DNA of 33,965 nt, from the NCBI GenBank assembly GCA_964563535.1, contig CAZLXP010000017.1, positions 1 to 33,965 of the forward strand, given 5' to 3'. The notes under the pieces were generated by a model. The model was not told the DNA's origin. It ran no database searches and saw only the letters and a list, made by a program, of their open reading frames with translations. The position numbers and the translations under genes were made by a program. This DNA is from WVWN01 sp964563535. GTDB lineage: Bacteria; RBG-13-66-14; B26-G2; WVWN01. Below are positions 1 to 8,559 of this stretch, in pieces. Numbering within the stretch: the stretch's first letter is position 1; every line of letters starts with the position of its first letter.

Positions 1-1846
1 CCCGCCGCGCCGCCGCCACCCCTTCCCCGAATTCGCCGACCTCCATCAGGACCGCGGCGTACCGCGCGAGCGCCCCGCCGTCGTTCGGCGTCAGGTTCAG
101 AAGGCATCGGAAAGCCCGAGCGGCGGCGACGTAATCCTTCTGTTTAATGTAACATTCGCCGAGCATGCGCCAGGCGTCGACGTACCCGGGGAAACTTTCG
201 ACCGCCGTCTCGAGCATTTGGGCGGCGGCGGCGTACTCGCCGCGGCGCGCCAGGTTCGCCCCCAAGAAGTAGTTGGTCTCGGCGTCCAGCGAGTCGATCG
301 CGAGCGACTTCAGGTAGTAATAACTCGCGAGGTCGTCGCGTCCTTGCCGCTCGTATACCAGGCCGAGGTACCCGAGGGCGTAGGCATTGTCATCCTTATA
401 CGTCAACGCCCTGCGAAAATAGCTCGCCGCCTCGTCCAGGTCTCCCTGCACGAGGTAATATGTGCCGTAATTGAAGTACGACTGCGTCGCGACGGCGTCG
501 CGGTCGCAACCGACGCCGGGCAGCCACGAAAAACCGAGTAACAGCGCCGCGGCCGACGTCGCCAGCGCGGCCGCCGCCCACCGGCGACGGCGCACGTCTT
601 CCCGTATGCGCGCGACGGCCCAACCCGCGCCCACGGCGAGTACCGGCACCAGCGGCAACCGATACCAATCGACGACGAAGAAGAGCACCACCGACAGCGC
701 CGTCGCCAGAAAAAATATCGCCAGCGCCCGCCGGCCGCGCGGTTCGCCCCGCCACCCCAACGCGAGACCCACGGCGCCCAACGCGAACAACAGGCCGTAA
801 TAAGGGATGGGGACGCGGTGGAACGCGGAAAAGTTGCGGCGAAAGCCGAAGTCCGCGTTCAGCGTCACCTCGTAGTTGTTGGTCAAGAGTGAAATCTTGC
901 GGCCGTAAAGCAGCGCCGCGTCGCCGGCGTTGCGCGCCAGGTATTTCAAACCCCGCGCGAACCACCACCGCGACGCCTCGGCCGCCGTGAGCGGCCGCCC
1001 GAGCGCCGCCTCCGCCAGCGCCCGCGTCTGAACCTCGTTCAGCGCCTCCGGCCTCCCTATCGTCCCGCGGGGAGGCATAAAAGAACCCGGCGCCTCGCGG
1101 TGGTTGCCGATAAAAAAGTTCACGCCGCCCTGCGACGATATCGCGACCCACTCGTCGGCTGCGACTTTATTTCGGATCGTAACGGCGCCCGCGACCAAGA
1201 CCACGGGGAGGGCGAAAACGGCCACCGCGCGCCCGACCGGGACCCGCCGCACGAGCGGCCATAACGCTAACGCCGGGACGAACAGGAGCAAGTTCGGCCG
1301 CGCCAGCGCCGCGGCGCCGAAGAGCACCCCCGCCGCCGCCCCCGTTAAAATCCAACGGCGGCCCAAGTCGAGCGCAACGGCCAACAACCATAGCGACGCC
1401 GTGACCAAGAAAAGCATCAGCGACGCCGGCAAAATTTGGGTATCGAAGAAGATCGCCGGCAAATAGAAAACCCAGATGCCGCCGGCGACCGCGGCGGCGA
1501 CGCGGCTATACAGGCGCCGCGTCAGGACGTAAACCAAGGCCGCCGTCGCCGCGCCTAAAACGATTTGAACCAAGAGAACCGCGTAAAGGTGAACGCCGAA
1601 AATTTTATACACGAGCGCGAGGAAGTACGCGTACGCGGGCCCTATGTAGTACGCACCCGCGACGCCACCGCCGTTGACGACGTTCACGGCCCAGTTATGA
1701 TACAACGACGCGTCCGGGATGGCGTCGACGTACGTCATCAACGGGTCGTCGCGCACGGTGAGGAAGTACGCGAGGCGGTACGCCAGCGCCGAGAAGAAAA
1801 CAATCGCCGGCCCGGGGCCGCCGATTTTACGCAAAAACGGCTTCAT
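1..1846 (-). CDS. Membrane glycosyltransferase-like protein with C-terminal TPR repeats (3' end outside window)
   Basis: Reading the minus strand from the ATG at 1846 gives one open frame of about 615 codons running off the left edge. The N-terminal two thirds has many hydrophobic segments, and a loop after the first one carries acidic residues (DDP, then DAIPDASLYHNW). This resembles the ArnT/PMT (GT39, DUF2723-like) polytopic transferases that use lipid-linked sugars. From about residue 430 the protein becomes soluble and shows consecutive TPR-like helix pairs, such as YYLVQGDLDEAASYFRRAL and LGLVYERQGRDDLASYYY. Membrane-GT plus TPR architecture is common in GC-rich uncultured bacteria. The substrate is unknown. 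No clear ribosome-binding site precedes the ATG, but a good promoter lies about 45 bases upstream. The stop codon is not in the window. The family call is by eye, so the enzyme class is less certain than the coding call. Confidence 0.8.
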   Translation of the reverse strand, partial: MKPFLRKIGGPGPAIVFFSALAYRLAYFLTVRDDPLMTYVDAIPDASLYHNWAVNVVNGGGVAGAYYIGPAYAYFLALVYKIFGVHLYAVLLVQIVLGAATAALVYVLTRRLYSRVAAAVAGGIWVFYLPAIFFDTQILPASLMLFLVTASLWLLAVALDLGRRWILTGAAAGVLFGAAALARPNLLLFVPALALWPLVRRVPVGRAVAVFALPVVLVAGAVTIRNKVAADEWVAISSQGGVNFFIGNHREAPGSFMPPRGTIGRPEALNEVQTRALAEAALGRPLTAAEASRWWFARGLKYLARNAGDAALLYGRKISLLTNNYEVTLNADFGFRRNFSAFHRVPIPYYGLLFALGAVGLALGWRGEPRGRRALAIFFLATALSVVLFFVVDWYRLPLVPVLAVGAGWAVARIREDVRRRRWAAAALATSAAALLLGFSWLPGVGCDRDAVATQSYFNYGTYYLVQGDLDEAASYFRRALTYKDDNAYALGYLGLVYERQGRDDLASYYYLKSLAIDSLDAETNYFLGANLARRGEYAAAAQMLETAVESFPGYVDAWRMLGECYIKQKDYVAAARAFRCLLNLTPNDGGALARYAAVLMEVGEFGEGVAAARR

Positions 1847-1888
1847 GCGGCGGTAATAAAAAAACTCGCCACGTCAAAATGGCCTTAT

Positions 1889-1917
1889 ATCATAAGATTC
1901 CACCGCTTTTTTGTCAA
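1889..1917 (-). promoter_or_regulatory. Sigma70-type promoter for the TPR membrane protein
   Basis: On the minus strand there is TTGACA (1912-1917), a 17-base spacer, then TATGAT (1889-1894). This is near consensus. It sits in an AT-rich intergenic stretch and would start transcription near 1882, giving a leader of about 36 bases before the ATG at 1846. Confidence 0.7.
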
Positions 1918-1990
1918 TAATTTGTTAGTAACCCGCGCCTAGCCAAGACGGCTTGACCCCTTACGGGCGTTCTAAATTTTGGGATTTCGC

Positions 1991-2019
1991 TTGCCAGTTT
2001 TTGCGTTTTAACTTAAAAT
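1991..2019 (+). promoter_or_regulatory. Promoter for the prenyltransferase-serS-yebC-comEC run
   Basis: TTGCCA (1991-1996), a 17-base spacer and TAAAAT (2014-2019) lie on the plus strand. The predicted start near 2026 gives a short leader before the first gene. It is divergent from the minus-strand promoter at 1889-1917, so the 197-base intergenic stretch holds a back-to-back promoter pair and little else that I can recognise. Confidence 0.6.
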
Positions 2020-2061
2020 CCTTGCGCCCGCGCGGCTTTAGACGTGAAAGCGGGACCCGTA

Positions 2062-2973
2062 ATGAAAATGAAGAAGTGGGTCGTCGCGATAAGGGCGCCG
2101 TTCTTCACTGCGTCCGTCGCCCCGGCGGTCGTCGGCGTCGCGGTCGCCTTCTACGAGGGTTACGCCATCAATTGGTGGCACGCGGCGCTTACGCTCGTCG
2201 GCCTGGTCGCGGTCCACGGCGGCACCAACCTCGCCAACGACTACTTCGACCACGTGACGCGCGACGACTGGGTGAACCTGACGCCGACGCCTTTCTCGGG
2301 CGGCTCGCGCGTCATCCAGAACGGCCTGCTCGCTCCCCGGGCCGTGTTGACGTACTCGCTGGCCTGCTTCGCCGTGGGCATCGCGTGCGGCCTCTACCTG
2401 TGGCGCGTGACGCCCGGCAACGTCGTGTTGTGGCTGGGCCTGGTGGGCGTGACCTCGGGCTTCCTGTATACGGCGGTACCGGTGACCATAGGCTACCGCC
2501 GCGTGGGCGAGTTTTTCGTGGGCCTCAACTTCGGCCCGCTCGCGGTCCTCGGCGCCCATTACGTCCAGGCGGGGCACCTCTCGCCGGCAGCGCTCATGGC
2601 CTCCATCCCGGTGGGCCTTCTCATCGCCGCGGTCCTCTATATCAACGAGTTTCCGGACTACGAGGCCGACAAGCAGGTCAATAAAAAAACGCTCATCGTC
2701 GTCTTAGGGCCGGCGCGCGCGCGGTACGGGTATATAATAATCGTCGCGTTGTCATACGCGGCCGTCGCGGCCTTCGTCGCCGTCGCCGGCCTCCCGGCCT
2801 GGGCGCTGCTGAGCCTTTTAACGCTGCCCCTCGCCGCCAAGGCCGCGGCGGTGCTGATGCGATATTACCGCGAGCCGTATAAGCTGCTGCCGGCTAACGC
2901 GCTAACTATCGTCGTTCACTTCGCGACGGCCCTATTATTATCGGCGGGGTTGGCGCTGGCGCGCGCGGCGTGA
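2062..2973 (+). CDS. menA: UbiA-family prenyltransferase, probably MenA (1,4-dihydroxy-2-naphthoate polyprenyltransferase)
   Basis: This integral membrane enzyme would transfer a polyprenyl chain to an aromatic acceptor; in MenA this makes demethylmenaquinone. Two acidic motifs typical of UbiA enzymes are visible: NLANDYFDH near residue 65, followed by the SGGSRVIQNG stretch typical of MenA, and NEFPDYEADKQVNKKT near residue 210. The second includes the MenA-like D-x3-D. About eight hydrophobic segments are present, and length (about 303 aa) fits the family. I chose the ATG at 2062. An in-frame GTG at 2044 is possible but has no better ribosome-binding site, and ATG 2068 is also in frame. No other menaquinone genes are in the window, so a different aromatic acceptor cannot be excluded. 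It lies 13 bases before serS. Confidence 0.82.
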   Translation: MKMKKWVVAIRAPFFTASVAPAVVGVAVAFYEGYAINWWHAALTLVGLVAVHGGTNLANDYFDHVTRDDWVNLTPTPFSGGSRVIQNGLLAPRAVLTYSLACFAVGIACGLYLWRVTPGNVVLWLGLVGVTSGFLYTAVPVTIGYRRVGEFFVGLNFGPLAVLGAHYVQAGHLSPAALMASIPVGLLIAAVLYINEFPDYEADKQVNKKTLIVVLGPARARYGYIIIVALSYAAVAAFVAVAGLPAWALLSLLTLPLAAKAAAVLMRYYREPYKLLPANALTIVVHFATALLLSAGLALARAA

Positions 2974-2986
2974 GGGCCCGGAAGTA

Positions 2987-4306
2987 ATGCTCGATTTAAA
3001 ATACGTTGAAGAGAACCCGGCGATTATCCGGGAAATGCTCGCCGCCCGCGGCGTCGAGTTCGACCTCGGCAAGGTCCTGGAGCTCGCGGCCCGGCGGCGC
3101 GAAGCCATCGCGAAAGTGGAAGCCAAAAGGGCCGAGCAGAATAAGACGAGCAAGAGAATCGCCGAAATAGCCGCGGAAATCGCTCACCCGGGCCGGCCCG
3201 ATATTGGCGAAAATGAATTAAAAACCCTCATTAATGAAAAAGAAAAATCGCTAAAACAAGCCGAAGAAATCAAACAGATAATCGGTAAACTCGAACCCGA
3301 ATTATCTTCCGTCGAGGCCGAGATAAACAGTCTGCTCCTCTATATCCCCAACGTCCCGCACCCCTCGGTGCCCGTTGGCCCGGACGAGACGCACAACGAG
3401 GTCCGGCGCGTAGGCCGCGAGCCGCGGGCGCTCGGCTTCCCGCCCCGGCCCCACTGGGAGATAGGCGAGAGGCTCGGCATCGTCGACGTCGAGCGGGCGG
3501 TCAAGGTGGCGGGCGCGCGCTTCGCGATGACCGTCGGCGCCGGCGCCCGCATGGAACGAGCGCTACAAAATTTGATGTTGGATGAGGCAGCCCAGCGTGG
3601 CTACGTCGAGGTGTTGGTCCCGTTCATGGTCCTCGGCGCGACGATGGAGGGGACGGGCCAACTCCCCAAGTTCACCGACGACATGTACAAACTCGAGGGC
3701 GAGGATATGTGGCTCGTGCCGACCGCCGAGGTACCGGTGACCAACCTCCACCGCGACGAGATATTGACGGCGGCCGAGCTGCCCATAAAATACGCGGCGT
3801 TCACAGCCTGCTTCCGGCGAGAGGCCGGGGCGCCGGGGCGCGACACCCGCGGCATGATGCGCGTCCACCAGTTCCTCAAAGTCGAGCTGGTAAAGCTCGT
3901 CCACCCGGATAGATCCTACGACGAGTTGGAGAGCCTGGTCGCCGACGCCGCGCACGTCCTCGAGATGCTCGAGATACCTTACCGCGAGGCGGTCCTGAGC
4001 ACCGGCGACCTCGGCTTCGGCGCCGCCAAGTGCGTCGACCTCGAGGTGTGGATCCCGTCGGAGGGGAAATATCGCGAGGTCTCGAGCTGCTCCAACTACG
4101 AGGCGTTCCAGGCGCGCCGCATGAACACGCGCTTCCGGTCGAAGAAGGGGGCGAAGCCCGAATTCGTCCACACCCTCAACGGCTCCGGCCTCGCCATCGG
4201 CCGGACGCTGATAGCGATTTTGGAAAACTTTCAAAACGCCGACGGCTCCGTTACGGTCCCCGACGCCCTCCGGCCTTATATGGACGGCCTGGAGAAAATC
4301 ACATAG
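2987..4306 (+). CDS. serS: Seryl-tRNA synthetase (class II)
   Basis: This enzyme charges tRNA-Ser with serine, and would also charge tRNA-Sec with serine as the first step of selenocysteine synthesis. The first ~105 residues form the charged, helical tRNA-binding arm, with many E/K/A and a KRAEQNKTSKRIAE stretch. The catalytic core shows motif 2 (FRREAGAPGRDTRGMMRVHQF, near residue 273) and motif 3 (NGSGLAIGRTLIAILEN, near residue 398). The serine-binding TAEVPVTN segment is also present. Length (439 aa) is standard. A GGAAG ribosome-binding site precedes the ATG. The link to Sec is relevant because two Sec codons occur elsewhere in this window, but serS is universal and its presence is not evidence for Sec. 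Confidence 0.97.
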   Translation: MLDLKYVEENPAIIREMLAARGVEFDLGKVLELAARRREAIAKVEAKRAEQNKTSKRIAEIAAEIAHPGRPDIGENELKTLINEKEKSLKQAEEIKQIIGKLEPELSSVEAEINSLLLYIPNVPHPSVPVGPDETHNEVRRVGREPRALGFPPRPHWEIGERLGIVDVERAVKVAGARFAMTVGAGARMERALQNLMLDEAAQRGYVEVLVPFMVLGATMEGTGQLPKFTDDMYKLEGEDMWLVPTAEVPVTNLHRDEILTAAELPIKYAAFTACFRREAGAPGRDTRGMMRVHQFLKVELVKLVHPDRSYDELESLVADAAHVLEMLEIPYREAVLSTGDLGFGAAKCVDLEVWIPSEGKYREVSSCSNYEAFQARRMNTRFRSKKGAKPEFVHTLNGSGLAIGRTLIAILENFQNADGSVTVPDALRPYMDGLEKIT

Positions 4307-4345
4307 GGGAAGTAGCGCCGCGGCCCTTGAGATACGGAGGGGCAT

Positions 4346-5092
4346 ATGTCCGGCCATTCCAAGTGGAGTACGATAAAGCGCAAGAAGGGAAAAGAGGACC
4401 AGAAGCGGAGCAAGATCTTCTCGCGGCTGGCGCGGGAGATAATAGTCGCCGCGCGGCAGGGCGGCGACCCGAGCGCCAACACGCGCCTCCGCGTCGCGGT
4501 CCAGGCGGCCAAGGCCGCCAACATGCCGGCGGACAACATCGCCCGGGCCATCAAGCGCGGGTCCGGCGAAGGCGAGGGGGCGCAGCTCGAGGAGGTCACG
4601 TACGAGGCCTACGGCCCGGGCGGCATCGCGATGTGCGTCGAGGTCGTAACCGACAATAAAAACCGCACCACCCCCGAGATCCGCCACATCCTCGACCGGC
4701 ACGGCGGCTCCATGGCCGAGGCGGGCGCCGTGACCTGGATGTTCGAGCGCAAAGGTTTGGTAATCATAGACGCCGACCGCGCCACCGAGGACCAGGTCCT
4801 GGAGGCGGTGCTGGACGCCGGCGCCGACGACGTCCGCCCCGGCGACGACGTGGTCGAGGTCTACTGCCCGCCGGACCGGCTGGCCGGCGTGACGGACGCG
4901 CTGGCCGCCGCGGGCATCGAGTTCGCGACCGCGGAGGTCTCGCTCGTCCCCAAATCCGTCATCCCGCTGGAAGGCAAGAACGCCGCCAAGTTCGTGAAGC
5001 TGTTGGAGGCGCTGGAGGAGCACGACGACGTCCAGACGGTCTTCGCCAACTTCGACATCCCTACGTCGGTGATGGAGGAGCTCGCCGCCTGA
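4346..5092 (+). CDS. yebC: YebC/PmpR/TACO1 family protein
   Basis: The protein opens with the diagnostic MSGHSKWSTIKRKKGKED segment of the YebC/TACO1 family and has the usual length (248 aa). Conserved internal blocks include ANMPADNIARAIKRG, YEAYGPGGIAM and NKNRTTPEIRHILDRHGG. Family members have been described as DNA-binding regulators (PmpR) and, more recently, as factors that help ribosomes through difficult sequences such as proline stretches. The sequence does not say which applies here. A GGAGG ribosome-binding site lies just before the ATG. The gene ends four bases before the comEC start, so translation of the two is probably coupled. Confidence 0.95.
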   Translation: MSGHSKWSTIKRKKGKEDQKRSKIFSRLAREIIVAARQGGDPSANTRLRVAVQAAKAANMPADNIARAIKRGSGEGEGAQLEEVTYEAYGPGGIAMCVEVVTDNKNRTTPEIRHILDRHGGSMAEAGAVTWMFERKGLVIIDADRATEDQVLEAVLDAGADDVRPGDDVVEVYCPPDRLAGVTDALAAAGIEFATAEVSLVPKSVIPLEGKNAAKFVKLLEALEEHDDVQTVFANFDIPTSVMEELAA

Positions 5093-5096
5093 GGCG

Positions 5097-7526
5097 ATGC
5101 CCACGTCGACGCGCGAATGGGCGGGAGGGGACGGCTCGAGCCGCCGTCGCCCCGCATGTCTGGCCGCCGCGCCCTTCGCCGGCGGCCTTGTCGTCGCGGC
5201 CCTGCTTTCGCCGCCGCCCTGGCCGCTGATAATCGGCGCCGCCGCCCTCGCCGCGGCCGCCGTCCTATTTATCAAGCGGCCCGTCTCGACGTGGCTCGTG
5301 TTGGCGGCTTTAGCGCTGGCGGGCGCCGGCTGGTATACGGCCCGCGGCAACTACCTCGCGCCGAACGACATTACGTTTGAACTAAGCCCGCGTTTTAAAC
5401 CGGCCGCGGCTGTCGTCGTGGGCGTCGTCGACGGCGACCCCGACCAAAAGCCATACGGCACCGTCTTCCCCCTGAAGATCAAAGGCGCCGCGATAGAGGG
5501 CGTCGTCAAACGGCCGAGCGGCCGGGCCCTCGCCTCCATCTACGAAAACGTCGCCCTCCGCTACGGCGACGAGGTTTCGATAAAAGGTAAAATAGTCGCG
5601 CCCAAGCCGGCCCGGAACCCCGGGGGCTTCGATTACCGCTCATATTTGAAAAAGGCGGGCATGACCGCGGCGGTCACGGCCGCTCGGGCGAAGGACGTAC
5701 GGCTCGTCGCGCGCGGCCGGGGCAACCCCTTAGTCGCGGCCTCGTTCGCGGCCCGGCGCAAGGCCGCGTCCGTCCTAGCCCGGGCCGTCGGCGGCGACGA
5801 GGCCGCGGTACTGAACGGCTTGACGTTGGGCGCGCGGGCGGAGATAGACCCGGCCGTCCTGGAGGATTTTCGCGGCGCCGGCACCATGCACCTGCTGGCG
5901 ATATCGGGCTTTAACGTCGGCCTGGTCGCGTTCCTGTTGTTCCTGGTCCTGGCCGGGACGCGGGTGCCGAAGGTCGCCGCCAACCTGACGGTAATGGCGT
6001 TTCTGCCGGCGTTCGCGTTAATTACGGGATTCAACCCGCCCGTAGTCCGGGCGAGCGTGATGGGGTTTTTGGTGCTCGCCGCGGCGCTGCTGGACCGCGA
6101 CGTCGACTTATACAACGTCCTCGCCGCCGCAGCCTTAATCCTGCTAATATATAACCCGCTTTACGTGAGCGACGCCTCGTTTCTGTTGTCGTTCGCCGCC
6201 GTCTTCGGCATCGCGGCGCTATATCGCCCCCTAAACGATTTCCTGAGGCCGGTCCCGGGGGTTATTAGGGAAACGCTCGCCGTAACTTGCGCCGCCCAGT
6301 TAGGCGTGCTGCCGCTGCAACTCTATTTCTTCAACCGTCTCACGCCGACGGCGGTGGCCTCCAACCTCGTCATGATCCCGCTCGCCGGATGCGCGGTCGC
6401 CTTGGCGCTGACGACGATATTGACCGGGGCGGCCTGGCCGGCCCTCGGCGACCTCTTCGGCGGCGCGGCCTGGCTCGCCACCAAGGCCCTCACGACCGCG
6501 GGGCATTATTTCTCGCTGGGGCTGGAGCCGTTGGCCCGGCGATGGCCGGCGCTGGCGGCCGTACCGTTCCTGGGGTCGCGGTGGGACCTGCAATTCTGGG
6601 TGGCGCGGCCGTCGCCGTTTCTCCTGCTGCTCGTTGTTTTCGGAATTGGCGCGGCGGTAGTACGTAGGAAGCGGACGCGGTTCGCATTTGCCGCGGCGGC
6701 CGCCGGCTTTCTCGGCTTGTGGCTGGCGCCGAAGCTCGCGGCGCCCGCGCTGCCGCTCCGCGTCACCTTTTTAGACGTGGGGCAAGCGGACAGCGCGCTG
6801 GTGGAATTCCCGAACGGGAAAAAGATGGTCGTGGACGCCGGATACGCCGGCCGGGACTACGACGCCGGCGAGCGGGTCGTGGCGCCCTTCCTCCGCGCCA
6901 AGGGGATTGACAGAATCGACTACCTGTGCGTCAGCCACGGCGACGCCGACCACGCCGGCGGCGCGGCTTATTTGATTAAAAATTTCGACGTCGGCGCGGT
7001 ATGGTTTCCGGCCGACGCGGCGCCGAGCCCCGCGCTCCGAGAAATCAGGGAAGCCGCGCGGGCCGAGGGCACTCCGCTGGTTGCCGCGGCGCCGGAGCAA
7101 ATGAAAATCGGCGGCGTAGCCGTCGCGCGCGTTTGGCCGCCGCCGGGCGAACCGCCGGCCGGGTTGTCGTCCAACGATTCCTCCACCGTCCTACGGTTTA
7201 CGTACGGGCACTTCGCCGCCCTCTTGCCGGGCGACGCGGAAAGACTCGCCCAAGAGCTCATATTGGCGAGCGGAAGGGACGTCGGCGCGGACGTAGTGAA
7301 GGTACCCCACCACGGCTCGAGGGGTGCCGCGCTGGCGCCGTTCGTCGCCGCCGTTAACCCCCGCGTGGCGTTCTTCACCACGAAGGCCGGCTCAGCAAAG
7401 TTTCCCGCCGCGGAAACGCTCGCGCTATACCGCAAGGCGGGCGCGCGGCGTTTCACCGCCGGCGAAAACGGCGCCGCCGTCATCCAAACCGACGGCCGGC
7501 GCCTTCGCGTTCGCACTATGTTTTAG
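5097..7526 (+). CDS. comEC: ComEC/Rec2-type DNA uptake channel protein
   Basis: This inner-membrane protein carries single-stranded DNA into the cytoplasm during natural transformation. At 809 aa it has all three family parts. The first is an N-terminal membrane bundle with an OB-like DUF4131 domain (to about residue 220). The second is a polytopic competence domain (about 225-530) containing HLLAISGFNVGL near residue 264. The third is a C-terminal metallo-beta-lactamase domain (about 560-809) with FLDVGQADSALVE, SHGDADHAGG (near 612) and HHGSRGA (near 738). In many ComECs the membrane motif reads SGLHVG; here Asn replaces His, as in some other lineages. The gene starts four bases after yebC. 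No other competence or type IV pilus genes are in the window, so actual competence is unproven. Confidence 0.93.
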   Translation: MPTSTREWAGGDGSSRRRPACLAAAPFAGGLVVAALLSPPPWPLIIGAAALAAAAVLFIKRPVSTWLVLAALALAGAGWYTARGNYLAPNDITFELSPRFKPAAAVVVGVVDGDPDQKPYGTVFPLKIKGAAIEGVVKRPSGRALASIYENVALRYGDEVSIKGKIVAPKPARNPGGFDYRSYLKKAGMTAAVTAARAKDVRLVARGRGNPLVAASFAARRKAASVLARAVGGDEAAVLNGLTLGARAEIDPAVLEDFRGAGTMHLLAISGFNVGLVAFLLFLVLAGTRVPKVAANLTVMAFLPAFALITGFNPPVVRASVMGFLVLAAALLDRDVDLYNVLAAAALILLIYNPLYVSDASFLLSFAAVFGIAALYRPLNDFLRPVPGVIRETLAVTCAAQLGVLPLQLYFFNRLTPTAVASNLVMIPLAGCAVALALTTILTGAAWPALGDLFGGAAWLATKALTTAGHYFSLGLEPLARRWPALAAVPFLGSRWDLQFWVARPSPFLLLLVVFGIGAAVVRRKRTRFAFAAAAAGFLGLWLAPKLAAPALPLRVTFLDVGQADSALVEFPNGKKMVVDAGYAGRDYDAGERVVAPFLRAKGIDRIDYLCVSHGDADHAGGAAYLIKNFDVGAVWFPADAAPSPALREIREAARAEGTPLVAAAPEQMKIGGVAVARVWPPPGEPPAGLSSNDSSTVLRFTYGHFAALLPGDAERLAQELILASGRDVGADVVKVPHHGSRGAALAPFVAAVNPRVAFFTTKAGSAKFPAAETLALYRKAGARRFTAGENGAAVIQTDGRRLRVRTMF

Positions 7527-7557
7527 GGACCTAAGCCGGCCCGCCGCGGCCCTGCTA

Positions 7558-8082
7558 TCATGCCGGCGGCGCGAGGAGCGGCGCTAGCTTGGCCTCGAGC
7601 TGCTCCTTTCCAATATAACCGGCCCGCTTCATGACCTCGTTGCCGTCGCGGTCGTAGATGATTATGGTCGGGAGGCCCAAAACGGCGTATTCGTTCTTTA
7701 ACTTATCGTTTCCGCGAACGTTGACGTAGTTCATGCCGACCTCGGCGGCGTACGGCGGGACGTCTTTATCCGGATTATCGTCCAACGTGATGCCGACGAC
7801 CGTCAGGCCCTGGTCGCGGTACTTCTCCTGCAGCTCGATGAGGTGAGGGATTTCCTTTTTGCACGGGCCGCACCACGTCGCCCAGAAGTCGAGGACGAGG
7901 ACCTGCCCTTTATAATTACCCACTTTGAATTCGGAGGCGTCTACGAGCGCGAAACCTTTCGGGGGTTCGACCGCGGCCTTTTTCCCGGGCGTCGCGGCCC
8001 CCTCGCGCGTAGCTTTACAGGCCGCAAACGACGATATGCAAATCGCGAATATCGCCGGCCACATCACATATCTAAGAGGCAT
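7558..8082 (-). CDS. TlpA/ResA-like lipoprotein thiol-disulfide oxidoreductase
   Basis: A signal peptide ends in SSFAAC, a plausible lipobox, so the mature protein is probably a membrane-anchored lipoprotein facing outside the cytoplasm. The thioredoxin fold follows, with the redox motif WATWCGPCKKEIPHL near residue 72 and a cis-proline segment, GLPTIIIYD, near 135. Proteins of this AhpC/TSA-redoxin type reduce periplasmic disulfides, for example in cytochrome c maturation or oxidative defence. No partner genes are nearby. The ATG follows a strong AAGGAGG ribosome-binding site. The gene is convergent with comEC across 31 bases and has no obvious terminator there. Confidence 0.92.
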   Translation of the reverse strand: MPLRYVMWPAIFAICISSFAACKATREGAATPGKKAAVEPPKGFALVDASEFKVGNYKGQVLVLDFWATWCGPCKKEIPHLIELQEKYRDQGLTVVGITLDDNPDKDVPPYAAEVGMNYVNVRGNDKLKNEYAVLGLPTIIIYDRDGNEVMKRAGYIGKEQLEAKLAPLLAPPA

Positions 8083-8141
8083 GGAGGAACCTCCTTATTA
8101 ATGTTATATTAACACAAAGGGCCGCGCGGGGGAAACATTTT

Positions 8142-8169
8142 AAAAAAAGGGAACGGCCGCAGCCGTTCC
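8142..8169 (-). terminator. Rho-independent terminator of the small gene at 8194
   Basis: The 8-base arms GGAACGGC (8150-8157) and GCCGTTCC (8162-8169) enclose a 4-base loop. Read on the minus strand, the stem is followed by a run of seven T. It lies 24 bases past the small minus-strand gene and before the TlpA-like gene, separating the two. Confidence 0.85.
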
Positions 8170-8193
8170 GAGAAGTCGGAAATTGAACCGGCG

Positions 8194-8418
8194 CTATTTA
8201 TGCGCCGACTCTCTGACGCGCTTCCAAATATTCGCCGCTCTTTCGGGCGAAAGCGCCGTGCGCGACGCCAACCGGCCGAGGAGCCGCCCCAAGCGGATTT
8301 GTAGTTCGTCGATCTTTTCGTCTTGTCCTGAGTCTAGAGTGCGAGCGGTCGAAACGTTTTCTTTATCGATATCCTCCTCGGTCAACCGTTTGACCGCGGG
8401 TAAAACCTTCGTCGCCAT
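8194..8418 (-). CDS. Small hypothetical protein, 74 aa
   Basis: I do not recognise this protein. It is charged, predicted helical, and has no membrane segment, signal peptide or cysteine motif. The region DEKIDELQIRLGRLLGRLASR could form a short amphipathic or coiled helix. The coding call rests on an excellent ribosome-binding site (GGAGG at 8425-8429, six bases before the ATG) and a clean terminator just downstream. A second, stronger AGGAGGT lies further upstream at 8445-8451, with a small hairpin between the two. A second ATG at 8423 is out of frame and too close to the GGAGG to be used. It is probably a separate transcription unit. Confidence 0.6.
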   Translation of the reverse strand: MATKVLPAVKRLTEEDIDKENVSTARTLDSGQDEKIDELQIRLGRLLGRLASRTALSPERAANIWKRVRESAHK

Positions 8419-8424
8419 GTCATG

Positions 8425-8451
8425 CCTCCGATAAAAATATCGTCACCTCCT
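8425..8451 (-). promoter_or_regulatory. Leader with two Shine-Dalgarno motifs flanking a small hairpin
   Basis: Minus-strand order is AGGAGGT (8445-8451), then an inverted repeat CGATA-TTTT-TATCG (8429-8442), then GGAGG (8425-8429), then ATG 8418. The hairpin touches the first base of the proximal ribosome-binding site. This is seen in the sequence; any regulatory use is inference. Confidence 0.35.
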
Positions 8452-8559
8452 GGAGCCTTAAATTACGAATTATTTATGATTGCCGTCCTTTTTATTTGTG
8501 TTATCAGTCCGGATTCCGTTACAGCTCTATTTGATGCACCGCCCCTTAGGAGAACGTAG

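Noticed and set aside
396..1151. Long Arg/Gly-rich open frame on the minus strand inside 1-1846
   Set aside because: It is a GC-driven shadow; the neighbouring frame encodes a coherent membrane and TPR protein over the whole stretch.
7558..7560. TGA at the end of the TlpA-like gene as a Sec codon
   Set aside because: The next codon is a TAG stop, the protein is already full length, and no family residue is missing.
8083..8097. GGAGG-TT-CCTCC before the TlpA-like start as a ribosome-site hairpin
   Set aside because: A two-base loop is too tight for a stable hairpin; the GGAGG is simply the ribosome-binding site.
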